A program made the translations under genes and the position numbers. A DNA stretch of 64,000 nucleotides, taken from NCBI GenBank assembly GCA_013350335.1, contig CM023532.1, positions 93,679,064 through 93,743,063 on the forward strand. The letters run 5' to 3'. This document shows positions 33,065 through 43,544 of the stretch, piece by piece. This DNA is from Chimonanthus salicifolius. Its lineage: Eukaryota > Streptophyta > Magnoliopsida > Laurales > Calycanthaceae. How positions within the stretch are numbered: position 1 is the stretch's first letter; each line of letters begins with the position of its first letter. Below the pieces are notes generated by a model that saw nothing but the letters and a program-made list of their open reading frames with translations, did not search any database and had not been told where the DNA came from.

Positions 33065-34216
33065 CTACTGGATCCGGTAGGGTTGGCGCCCGTCCTGCCT
33101 GATTGTATGTTCTACCTCCTCGGAACTGAGTTGGTCTGGATGGAGGGCGGAAAGTACCCCTGGGGTTGGGGGGTCGGCTGATCTGGGGACATTCTCTCTT
33201 GAAGTGGCCCTGTTGGCCACACTGATAACATGTGTTCCCACCCCGGGGAACCTATGTGACTGATGTTGATGAGAGGGCTGATTGGGGCGAAAGCCTCCCG
33301 TAGATCTTGTGGAGAGTGAGGGTCTACTAGAATTTGGGCGGAACTTCTTGTTGGGTTGAAATGCACCCCGCCCACTTTGCCCTCGGTGGTTGTCAAACCG
33401 TACTATTTCGTTCAACTCCCGTTCTGCTATGGTGGCCCTGCTGACCACCCCTGCCAATGTGGGTTCCTTGAAGATTGTCACCCTGGCTCTGATGTTTGGT
33501 CGAAGGCCCCGTTCAAACTTACGGGCCCTTCGGTGCTCAGTATCCACCATGTAGAATGCATAGACAGACAGCTTAAGGAATTCTCTGTGGTATTGTGCCA
33601 CTGTCATGCTGCCTTCTATCAATGAGAGGAAGGCTTGAGTCTGGCTCTCTTTTTCTTCCTTTGGAAAATATTGCTCTAGGAAGGTGGTTGAGAACCATTC
33701 CCATGTCATGATGGTCATTTCCCCTTCTGGCACCAGTGTTTGTTGCTTTTCCATAATTTCCCACCAACTATTGGCATCCTCGATCAGTTGGGAAGTGGCC
33801 AACAAGATTTTGTAAGCAGGATTGGAAATTTGGAGCAGATTAAAAATCTGATTGATCCTTTTTAACCAATGCTCCGCTCCGACAGCCCTTTCTGTTCCCC
33901 TGAAGTAGGGAGGGTGCTGTTGTTGAAAATCCTTGACCATCTTCCGTTTACTGGAGTCGCTGGCGGTCGCATTTCCGCTTGAGTGTTGTTGAAGAGCGGA
34001 AGCGACTACCGCTTGAACTACGTCTCTTACCTCGGGAGGTACACCTTGTATGTTTATGCTATTCTGTCCCTCGGCTGGATGAGGTGGTGGCACCTCCTCT
34101 TGATGCGGTGGGTGTACTTCCTCTTAATGAGGTGGTGGCACCTCCTCTTCTTGTCGAGGGGGTGTTACCTCTTTCTCTGCTCGTGGGTTGCGACGGGTTC
34201 TTCTTTTTGGCGGCAT
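33065..34216 (-). pseudogene. B2 gag with one stop and one frameshift
   Basis: The ATG is at 34216, preceded five bases upstream by an AG acceptor-like site after a T-rich run (34222-34235). The basic N-terminus MPPKRRTRRNP leads into EEVPPPH-type repeats. Codon 31 is TAA (34124-34126). The capsid region reads YFRGTERAVGAEHWLKRINQ, WWEIMEK and FLEQYFPKEEKESQ, the usual plant gypsy gag core. Near 33260 a one-base shift moves the nucleocapsid knuckle CYQCGQQGHFKREC into the next frame, where it runs on into protease. In life, gag forms the virus-like particle and packages RNA. Confidence 0.9.
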
Positions 34217-34700
34217 TTTTCCTAAGTCATAAAAAAAATTTACTGACGTAGTTCCTTCTTCATAATGTTGGCGCGTTCATATACATTTAGTTTTTGGGAA
34301 AATTTGCCAATATAGACATACTTAGTTTTTTCTTTTTTTTTGAGGGGATAATTCCTAAGTATTACGTATTGTCTCTCATATTGGGGAAAATTGCCAAATA
34401 TGCATACTTGGTTTGGGGAAAACTTCCCAAATAGTATGTTTGTCCATTTTGGTGAAATCGGGGAAATTTTCCTATGTTCGATTAATCCATCAAGGTTAAA
34501 ATGATTATACTTCCCTTATTATCATTTTCTTACGTCAAATGTGGCGCTCAGATTAAATGTTTCAGTCTGAGTCAATCGAAGTAGATTAACCCGGCCCCCG
34601 TGCAGCGGACTCCGAAGAGTCGGTCAGTTGGGATTCTTATCCGTCAGTGAGACGTGAAACCGTCTTAATCATACTTCGAGAGATTCATTCTTCCGATTTC
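34217..34700 (-). other. B2 leader without the accessory ORF
   Basis: About 480 bp between primer site and gag. It resembles the B1 leader, but the accessory ORF found there is missing. It ends with a T run and TTAG directly before the gag ATG, as in B1 at 10390-10407. Confidence 0.7.
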
Positions 34701-34712
34701 GCTCTGATACCA
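34701..34712 (-). promoter_or_regulatory. Primer binding site of B2 (tRNA-iMet)
   Basis: GCTCTGATACCA on the plus strand, two bases before the LTR TGTAACGCCCG. Confidence 0.93.
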
Positions 34713-35640
34713 ACTGTAACGCCCGCCCCTTTTTCACCGAAATCAGAGTCTACTTTTTTTTTTTTTAAATGTAGAGTGAGAGAAGGCCCGGACGTCACGA
34801 CACGAGTTAAGTCCGAGCTTCTAAAGCCCGACCCTTAACTGGCCAACCCGATGCGTGCGCGGAACTAAGTCCACGAGGACGGTTCACGCGTAGAAAGTAA
34901 GTTCGCGGAAACTAACTGAAGGCGGAACATGATAATAGAGTTTATCCTACCGGTTATTAGATAGAAGGGAAGATACAACATTAAATTACCAAAATACTCC
35001 TATGTTCATAATTATGTCTCAAAATGATAACTTCCATAATGCAGTCAAAACATAGTAAGAAATATAAATTATACAGTCCGAAGAGCTAAGCTACTTTCAA
35101 TTACATCTCCAAAATGAAACTTAAATAAAATTAGATATCTGCTTCCCAAGCTCCTAAGCTTGGCTCCCGGCGTGTCCACCATTTCCGCCGTCTCCTGCGT
35201 CATCAGGTAAGGTAGAAGTAGGGCGTTAGTCAACGCGTCCAGTAGGACTCCGATTAGGGCTAGCACATGGGTTAGCGATAACATGCATACCGACAATAAT
35301 ATAATGATAAAGTAAAATCACATGATGTATGCCATGCTATGGGTGCCTATGTCATGTGTCCCACCCATCCTCCATATCATAAAAATATCGTATCTCCCTT
35401 GACGGCAAAGCCTCGTCAAGGTATCCCCATGTTTGCTTCTCGGTCGCCCCGACGGAGCATGGACTCCGGTTATAGCATAACGTGCTATCCCCATGTCTGA
35501 TTCTCGGTCGCCCCGACCGAGCATGGACTCCGGTTATAGCCCCTCGGGCTATCCCCATGTTTGCTTCTCTGTCTTCCCGACGGAGCATGGACTCCAGTTT
35601 CATTATTTTCCCGCCCATGCCATGCATGAGATGTAAGTGC

Positions 35641-37657
35641 TGTGACACCCCGATTTCTCAATAAGATGAATATTTACGAAAATGCCCCTAGATTGGTGAA
35701 TTCAATAAATATGATTGTAAATAAGGAAATGGTGGGGCCCATTGCTCAAATTAAGGTCATATGAGCACATTATAAATGTCAAGTTTGATTGGTTGGGTAA
35801 TTTCTCAATCAAGTGGAAAATTACCAAAATGCCCCTGAGTTGTTAAATTAATTATTTTGTGATGTTAAGTAAGGAAATAGTGGGGCCCATTGCTCAAAAT
35901 AAAATCATATGAGCACATTATGAATGTTAAGTTTTATTGGTTGGGTAATTTTCATCATTTGGGTCAAAAATGGCTAAATGGGTCAAAGGGCCCAAATGGG
36001 GCCCATCGGGTCTTGCTAGGTTATTTGACCGTTTTGTGATTTTAAATTAAAAGGGGTTAAGCCTATTTGATTGGAAATCAAGTGGAGGAAAAATGGGTAG
36101 GCTTGATCCATATGTAAAAACCAATTAGAAATGACCAAAATACCATAAATGGGTCATGTTGTCAAAACGGGTCAAGGAGCTAAAAGTGGACCCAACGGGT
36201 CGAGTTGACTATTGTTGACCGTGTGAACCCTCAAGGGAGCTCAAACACGATTCAAATCAGTTGAGTGGGATGGAGGTGAGTTGGAATTAAATCAAAAGGT
36301 GAGTTAACTCATATGCATTAAATGAAATGCATTAAATGTGATGAGTTGGGTTGGAATAAAAATACCTTGAGTTGAGTGAGTCAAAATGGAAACTCAAGGG
36401 GCTGTAAATTCAGTGAGTCCAAGGGGAATTGGAAGAGTTTAGCTGGTCTCAAATCAGCCAAAACAAGTCCCACACGTTGGGGACTTGTTTTGGTGAGTTC
36501 CATGGTAAATATTAAATATAAGTGCATGGGTTTGAGGTGGGTTGCTTGGGGATTTGAATGGCTGCATTGGTAGCTGCCAAGGGGTGCCTTGGATGGCACC
36601 CAATGCCCACCGTTTTGAGCAAGAAATTATGAGGAATTGAGAGGTTTTTGGGGCTGAACTACAAAAGAACAATAAACACCCATGGTTGGCCGTTTTTGTC
36701 AAAGGAAACCCAATTTTTCCCATCTCTTTCACCCTCTCTTCAATTGGTGTTCTTGGCTGGAACAGCAGAGGCTTTTGGTACCAAATATTCAAGCATACAA
36801 TCAGCTTTTGGTACCCAGTATTTCTTATGATACTCTTGTTTTAATATATGTGTTTCAAATGATATATTATGCATTAACAAATGGCATACAGGCATTGGCA
36901 TCTCATGCATAGTCATGGGATAATGAATAAAGTTCTACAGTGATGGCTACGATTGTACATGATGGGGGTTGCTCATTACATGTACATCGCTTATAGAAGA
37001 GATGAAGGTGTGTTGTAATTTACCTTGTCGGTGCAAGGCACGTCAAGTGATGGCTATGAAAGTACATGATGGGGGATGCTCATTGCATGTGCATATTTCA
37101 TAGCATTGTTTTACCTGTTTTGATGATCATGTATTATGATATGTATATGCATGTTTTATATGCTAACATGTGGTAGCCCTGATTCGGGAACCTACTGGGC
37201 GCGTTGATCTAACGCCCTAATTCTATCCTCAGAGGAGATTGCAGGTACAAGCAAGGGGAAAGGAAAGGTCATTGACCAAGAGGGGAGCTGAGCCTAAGTG
37301 CTTTAATAATGGATTTGGATTACGTTTTATTACTGTCATTTGAATACTATTGTTGGACATGTAATAATTCGTTATTTGCGGTGGTTTGTTTAGGATAATA
37401 ACTTGTGGATGGTTGATCTATGTTATTTATTATTTAAGACTATTACTTGCTATCTCGTCTTTTTATTCCGCATGTTGATGTTAGTTCCATGTGTGAATCA
37501 CTATCATGGTCTATTCCATGTACACATGGGTGGACAGTTAAGGTTCAGACTTGGGTAGTCTGAACTTAACTCGCGTCGTGACGCCGCCCGCACTCTTCCG
37601 TTGTTTATAAAAAAAAAAATTAGACTCTGAAATTCTCGGAAAGGGCGGGGCGTTACA
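35641..37657 (+). repeat. A3 5' LTR, internally deleted
   Basis: It matches 40091-41253, then jumps to the equivalent of 42807 onward. The junction (about 36812-36822) has a short filler TTTTGGT that copies a nearby GCTTTTGGTACC. The deletion removes the donor-like site and all GGTTCGGCCAT hairpins. It ends GGGGCGTTACA. Confidence 0.93.
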
Positions 37658-37659
37658 GT

Positions 37660-37671
37660 TGGTATCAGAGC
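37660..37671 (+). promoter_or_regulatory. Primer binding site of A3 (tRNA-iMet)
   Basis: TGGTATCAGAGC, two bases after the LTR. Confidence 0.95.
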
Positions 37672-38101
37672 GAAACGGGAAGTTGAATCATCGAAGTAAG
37701 ATTAAGACGGTTTCATGTCTCACTGACGGATAAGAATCCCAACTGACCGACTTTTCGGAGTCCGCTGACTGGGGGCCGGATTAATTTACTTCGAGTGACT
37801 CGGACTGAACAATCTATCTGAGAACGACAATGAAAGATAGCAAAGTAAAGTACAGTCATCATAACTGGACATATCAAACATAGCAAAGTAGGATGTACTC
37901 CCCTGAAATCCCCACACTGAGAAACAAACAATAGGAAATTAGAGATTTCCTCAGAAACAAAAGAAAACAAAGAATGTTATTTGGTAATCTTCCCAAACAA
38001 AGTACATGATATTATGCATGATCAAATTCCCTGGAAACCAAGAGTGGTTTATTTAGAATTATTGTTGAATATTTTTGTGTTTGAAATGATGTGGCACAGA
38101 T
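37672..38101 (+). other. A3 leader
   Basis: A non-coding leader ending GTGGCACAG (AG at 38098-38099), then AT and the ATG of the accessory ORF. The same GGCACAG-AT-ATG context is present in A1. Confidence 0.6.
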
Positions 38102-38637
38102 ATGTCAAGCAACGAAGAATACACTGAGTTATGGGATAAAGGGACTCTAAGTTGTCCGGTAGATTTGGTATCAACTTCCGACAGTATCAGTATGGAAGTT
38201 AATGTGGACCTTCAGGAGGGACCTCCTGAAGAGGATGATATGGACTTAGCACCTGTTCCAGAGGATCTGATGGATGACATTCCTGGATGATGGAACCTCA
38301 TGAGGAAGGAGAAGATGATCTAGCACATCTTCTGGAGGATCCCATTGCTGATGTGCCTATTATACTGGAGTCGCTTAGAGAGATAGATCCCTACGATACA
38401 TGTGAGTTGTGCAATCAAGATGGGCACAACTGTAGGTATTGTCCTCACCCTTTAGGCATTGTCTACCCGTTCTGTGGACTGCATGGGCATGGAAAGGCGA
38501 GGACTAATTGTCCTTATATTGGAGGACCTGGATTAATACCCTACACAACATGTGAAGTATTGGGGCACACGGCGATGATGTGTCCTGATAACCGTTTCAA
38601 GTTCGCTAATGATGCGGAATCTTCTACGGAAGACTAG
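38102..38637 (+). pseudogene. Accessory zinc-knuckle ORF of A3, split in two overlapping frames
   Basis: The first frame (62 codons, 38102-38290) starts MSSNEEYTELWDKGTLSCPV and covers the acidic region. The second (116 codons, 38287-38637) overlaps it by ATGA and carries a second acidic block, then the knuckles. Knuckle 1, CELCNQDGHNCRYC, is intact. Knuckle 2 has its first Cys changed to Tyr (YPFCGLHGH). Knuckle 3 has its first Cys changed to Tyr (YTTCEVLGH). It ends SSTED. Compared with A1 the acidic block is repeated once more. This is the main coding sequence left in the element. Whether both parts are made, for example by re-initiation at the overlap, is unknown. Confidence 0.75.
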
Positions 38638-38822
38638 GATAGGAAGTAATATGAAGGGTATTAAAAAGAGGGTTATTTTTGCAAGGGTGTATATTTTGGT
38701 TATATATAGGGTTTGTTTCACCCTACCCACCTTTGTACAAGGATGAAGTATGAAGTTATATTAAGTATGCGATGTTATGATTCTAAGAGGATTTTTGGCA
38801 CTAAGATATAGGTGACGAGGTC

Positions 38823-38958
38823 ACTTGATTACATTGAGACGTGGTATGGGTGCGTCCCTCACGTGATGTTGATTACATTGAGACGTGGTATGGGTGCGTC
38901 CCTCACGTGATGTTGATGATTGAGATGTGGTATGGGTGCGTCCCTCACATGGTATTGA
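38823..38958 (+). repeat. Tandem repeat with CACGTG cores
   Basis: Three copies of a 45-50 bp unit reading roughly GAGACGTGGTATGGGTGCG, then TCCCTCACGTGATG. A1 has two copies (about 1965-2035) and A4 two (about 63620-63690). CACGTG is the G-box/E-box core; binding is not shown. Confidence 0.85.
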
Positions 38959-39900
38959 TGAGATAAGAATATAAACTTCATGAGCATGGCTTTGAGTAGC
39001 TATGAGGCTGTAGGAACCTTGATACGAAATACGGAGACTTGGTCCCGTAGGACTACCGTTGAGGAGTGGGTCCCTCGCATGCTACGCGCTAGAGGGCGCT
39101 CTCACTGCTGTTTGGCACACTAGATGTGCTGGAATGCGCAGAGCTAGCTAGGTACTATTTTACCCGGTGGGGGTGGTACTAGCTTCGTCAGACGCGGAGC
39201 GACTGCCTTAGAGCTTGACTGAATCACCTATGAGGTGAAGGGATGCAGGGCGTGGTAGACCGGATCACGTTGGACGTGGGTCTTCTGCTTGGTAAGTCAT
39301 GAGCCCTAAGTCTTGCAAGGGGTCGGGATATATTTGTGATTTGATATGGTTACCACAGTCTTATAGTGATTCATTTGAATGTTGTTCCTACGGATATTAA
39401 TCATGGATAAATGATACTCATGGACAGAGTGATACAAGGGATGGATGTAGTTAACAATGGGTGATTATTCCCATGGTGGTTTGGATTGATGCCGGGAATT
39501 GGTATCGTGGAAGTTGGAACAAAAGTTGTTAGTCACATAGAGACTTATGTGCAAAGAAAGATGTGTTTAAATTTGGAGATATACTCAACGGAAAAGATAA
39601 GTGTATGGTGAAACTTGAATGGAAAACTATGGACGACTGCCGAGTTAGACTGATCACCTGGCTTTGTAGTTAACCGATGGAGTTTCAGGAGAGTGCAACT
39701 AGAAACCTAGTTGAAATGGAATCAGAAAAAGCTCTGAGCATAGGCTCGCATTGGCAGGCTACCTCACACAAAGAGTAGATAAAAGAACATATTGAGCCGG
39801 TACGTATGGAAAATACTATGAGAGCAGGTAAAGTGAAACAGAGTAGATTGATCTATGTGAGATCACAAATGGCTCACGAGAAAAAGATATAACATGAGAT
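38959..39900 (+). other. A3 non-coding interior
   Basis: No ORF with a recognisable product. It is shared with A1, A4 and B1. It keeps long stretches of the same sequence despite lacking coding capacity, so it may be carried along or act in cis. Confidence 0.65.
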
Positions 39901-40033
39901 AGAACAAAAGGTGTTACGGAACCAAGCGATTCAATTTGTCAACGTGGTGTGGATTGACATGGTAATGAAGAAGTCACTTGGGAAATTGAAATCGGAAATA
40001 AGAATAGCACACTCTGAGATATTTATGGAATCT
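39901..40033 (+). pseudogene. Chromodomain remnant of A3
   Basis: It reads EQKVLRNQAIQFVNVVW, then after a one-base change a stretch matching EEVTWEIESEIRIAHSEIF. It is the last 45 or so codons of pol, directly before the polypurine tract, as in A1 and A5. Confidence 0.7.
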
Positions 40034-40074
40034 TTTAGAACCCTACTTCACTTGATTTTCGGGACGAAAATTTT

Positions 40075-40084
40075 AAAAAGAGGG
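40075..40084 (+). promoter_or_regulatory. Polypurine tract of A3
   Basis: AAAAAGAGGG six bases before the 3' LTR. Confidence 0.85.
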
Positions 40085-41440
40085 TTATATTGTGACACCC
40101 CGATTTCTCAATAAGATGAATATTTACGAAAATGCCCCTAGATTGGTGAATTCAATAAATATGATTGTAAATAAGGAAATGGTGGGGCCCATTGCTCAAA
40201 TTAAGGTCATATGAGCACATTATAAATGTCAAGTTTGATTGGTTGGGTAATTTCTCAATGAAGTGGAAAATTACCAAAATGCCCCTGAGTTGTTAAATTA
40301 ATTATTTTGTGATGTTAAGTAAGGAAATAGTGGGGCCCATTGCTCAAAATAAAATCATATGAGCACATTATGAATGTTAAGTTTTATTGGTTGGGTAATT
40401 TTCATCATTTGGGTCAAAAATGGCTAAATGGGTCAAAGGGCCCAAATGGGGCCCATCGGGTCTTGCTGGGTTATTTGACCGTTTTGTGATTTTAAATTAA
40501 AAGGGGTTAAGCCTATTTGATTGGAAATCAAGTGGAGGAAAAATGGGTAGGCTTGATCCATATGTAAAAACCAATTAGAAATGACCAAAATACCATAAAT
40601 GGGTCATGTTGTCAAAACGGGTCAAGGAGCTAAAAGTGGACCCAACGGGTCGAGTTGACTATTGTTGACCGTGTGAACCCTCAAGGGAGCTCAAACACGA
40701 TTCAAATCAGTTGAGTGGGATGGAGGTGAGTTGGAATTAAATCAAAAGGTGAGTTAACTCATGCATTAAATGAAATGCATTAAATGTGATGAGTTGGGTT
40801 GGAATAAAAATACCTTGAGTTGAGTGAGTCAAAATGGAAACTCAAGGGGCTGTAAATTCAGTGAGTCCAAGGGGAATTGGAAGAGTTTAGCTGGTCTCAA
40901 ATCAGCCAAAACAAGTCCCACACGTTGGGGACTTGTTTTGGTGAGTTCCATGGTAAATATTAAATATAAGTACATGGGTTTGAGGTGGGTTGCTTGGGGA
41001 TTTGAATGGCTGCATTGGTAGCTGCCAAGGGGTGCCTTGGATGGCACCCAATGCCCACCGTTTTGAGCAAGAAATTATGAGGAATTGAGAGGTTTTTGGG
41101 GCTGAACTACAAAAGAACAATAAACACCCATGGTTGGCCGTTTTTGTCAAAGGAAACCCAATTTTTCCCATCTCTTTCACCCTCTCTTCAATTGGTGTTC
41201 TTGGCTGGAACAGCAGAGGCTTTTGGTACCAAATATTCAAGCATACAATCAGCAAGGAGTTAAGGAAACAAGGATTAAAAGTCAAGAGCAAAAGGCAAAG
41301 GAAAGTGGTAAGTTTTTCCCATTGATTTATGGTTAATAAAATGGGTAAAAGAAGACATGATTTGGCCATGTGATGGTCAAATCTATCAAAGGGTTAAAAT
41401 ATGATTCCTTTATGCTCAATTAGATGGAAAACATGGACAT

Positions 41441-42620
41441 AGGGTTCGGCCACTTTGGATGGCCGAACCCCATGAAATTTTATGGTTAGTGTTGATGGTT
41501 TTGTAAGGATTAAACCATGCAAGAATAGGACCGATTTTAGAGGTCTAAGATACATGCTTTGGAAAGATTGAAAACATGGATTTGCATGTCATACCATGGT
41601 CGAATTTGACAAGAGTCTAAACCATGGAAGAAGGTGTCAAAAGAAATGAAATGAACCATTGGGTTTGGCCACTTTGGGTGGCCAAACCCCATGAAAAGAG
41701 TTGGTTAATGGTTATGGTTTTTGAAATTTAAAACCATCCATTTGGGGACTGTTTTTACATGTTTTATTAAGATTTAAAATACATGCTTAAAGAGGGTTAA
41801 AACATGGGTTTGGATATCAGAAAAGGCTGAAGATATGTGGTCTAATCAGTGGAGTAAAATTGGAGAAAATGGACCATGGGGATCGGCCATCTTGGATGGC
41901 CGAATCCCATGATATCATGTTGGTTTTTGGATGGTTTCTTTTAAAGTTAAAACCTGATGTTAATACGCTGTTAATTACATGATGATTGAGGTTTAAAAAC
42001 AGCAAACATAACCATTGGGTTCGGCCAACATAGAGGGCCGAACCCCATGTAAAAGAATGTTGGTTTCATGTTGGAAAAACATGTAAACCATAGACTTTTT
42101 ATGGACTGTTTTGGATGATTTCTTTGAGAGTTAAAACTTGATATTAATATACTGTTTATGCATGTTTATATGAGGTTCAAAAACAGCAAACATAGCATTG
42201 GGTTCGGCCACCATGGAGGGCCGAACCCCATGCAAATGATGGTTGGTTTTAAGGTGTTTGAAACATGGAAACCATGGACTTTATGGACTGTTGTGAATGA
42301 ATTTAATTAGATGGTTTCTAAGAGGTTTAAAGGCAGCAATATAATACTGATATTGCATGTTTAAATAATGCCTAAAGCATGGTTAAAAGACCAAGATATG
42401 GACATTGAGTTCGGCCACCTTGGATGGCCGAACCCCATGTAAGTAAGTGATGTGTTTTGGTGAAGTTAAATTACTGTTTTGGTGGCTGATTATTGGTTGG
42501 CCAACATAGGGCTGAACCATGTCATTTTTAAAAGGGTTAAGTGCTTAACAGTTGATTAAATAAAGTAGGAAGTTAAATCCTAAGTTGGTGATGTTCGGCC
42601 AAGGGCATGGTCGAACCCCA
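41441..42620 (+). repeat. GGTTCGGCCAT hairpin array
   Basis: Seven or so hairpins roughly 150-230 bp apart, each with arms like GGGTTCGGCCA and TGGCCGAACCC around a 4-9 nt loop. The one at 41661-41690 reads GGGTTTGGCC with GGCCAAACCC, a compensated pair. The one near 41878-41908 reads GGGATCGG with CCGAATCCC. Confidence 0.9.
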
Positions 42621-43460
42621 CATGATGCGGATGGGTCGTAGATGTGATTGGATAAGTAAATGATGTTATGTCTTGCTGTTTGGTATATGGATAAGGTACA
42701 GGAAGTCGAACGACGTGCGAGTCGTGACCGGGTGACGCGAAAGAAAGATCAGTTACTGAAGGGATTCTTCAGTAGGTTTCCTACCTACTTGTAACCACGT
42801 TTTTACCCAGTATTTCTTATGATACTCTTGTTTTAATATATGTGTTTCAAATGATATATTATGCATTAACAAATGGCATACAGGCATTGGCATCTCATGC
42901 ATAGTCATGGGATAATGAATAAAGTTCTACAGTGATGGCTACGATTGTACATGATGGGGGTTGCTCATTACATGTACATCGCTTATAGAAGAGATGAAGG
43001 TGTGTTGTAATTTACCTTGTCGGTGCAAGGCACGTCAAGTGATGGCTATGAAAGTACATGATGGGGGATGCTCATAGCATTGTTTTACCTGTTTTGATGA
43101 TCATGTATTATGATATGTATATGCATGTTTTATATGCTAACATGTGGTAGCCCTGATTCGGGAACCTACTGGGCGCGTTGATCTAACGCCCTAATTCTAT
43201 CCTCAGAGGAGATTGCAGGTACAAGCAAGGGGAAAGGAAAGGTCATTGACCAAGAGGGGAGCTGAGCCTAAGTGCTTTAATAATGGATTTGGATTACGTT
43301 TTATTACTGTCATTTGAATACTATTGTTGGACATGTAATAATTCGTTATTTACGGTGGTTTGTTTAGGATAATAACTTGTGGATGGTTGATCTATGTTAT
43401 TTATTATTTAAGACTATTACTTGCTATCTCGTCTTTTTATTCCGCATGTTGATGTTAGTT

Positions 43461-43544
43461 CCATGTGTGAATCACTATCATGGTCTATTCCATGTACACA
43501 TGGGTGGCCAGTTAAGGTTCAGACTTGGGTAGTCTGAACTTAAC
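43461..43544 (+). promoter_or_regulatory. U5 stem-loop domain (family A)
   Basis: The outer stem is CCATGTG (43461-43467) with CACATGG (43497-43503). The inner stem is CATGG (43479-43483) with CCATG (43490-43494). The third stem is GTTAAG..TTCAGACT with AGTCTGAACTTAAC (43511-43544). The same fold occurs in family B with different bases. Confidence 0.7.

Noticed and set aside
29713..34216. Endogenous pararetrovirus
   Set aside because: Integrase with D-D-35-E, LTRs, TSDs and a chromodomain are Ty3/gypsy features; pararetroviruses lack integrase and LTRs.
36794..36830. A3 5' LTR deletion as a precisely spliced-out intron
   Set aside because: The left break is followed by AAGGAG, not GT, and lies about 55 bp before the donor-like site. 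The join has copied filler, so it looks like a repair junction.
40902..41369. 155-codon minus-strand ORF
   Set aside because: Antisense to the A3 LTR. It is shortened to 112 codons in the partner LTR by the deletion there, with no start context or homology.
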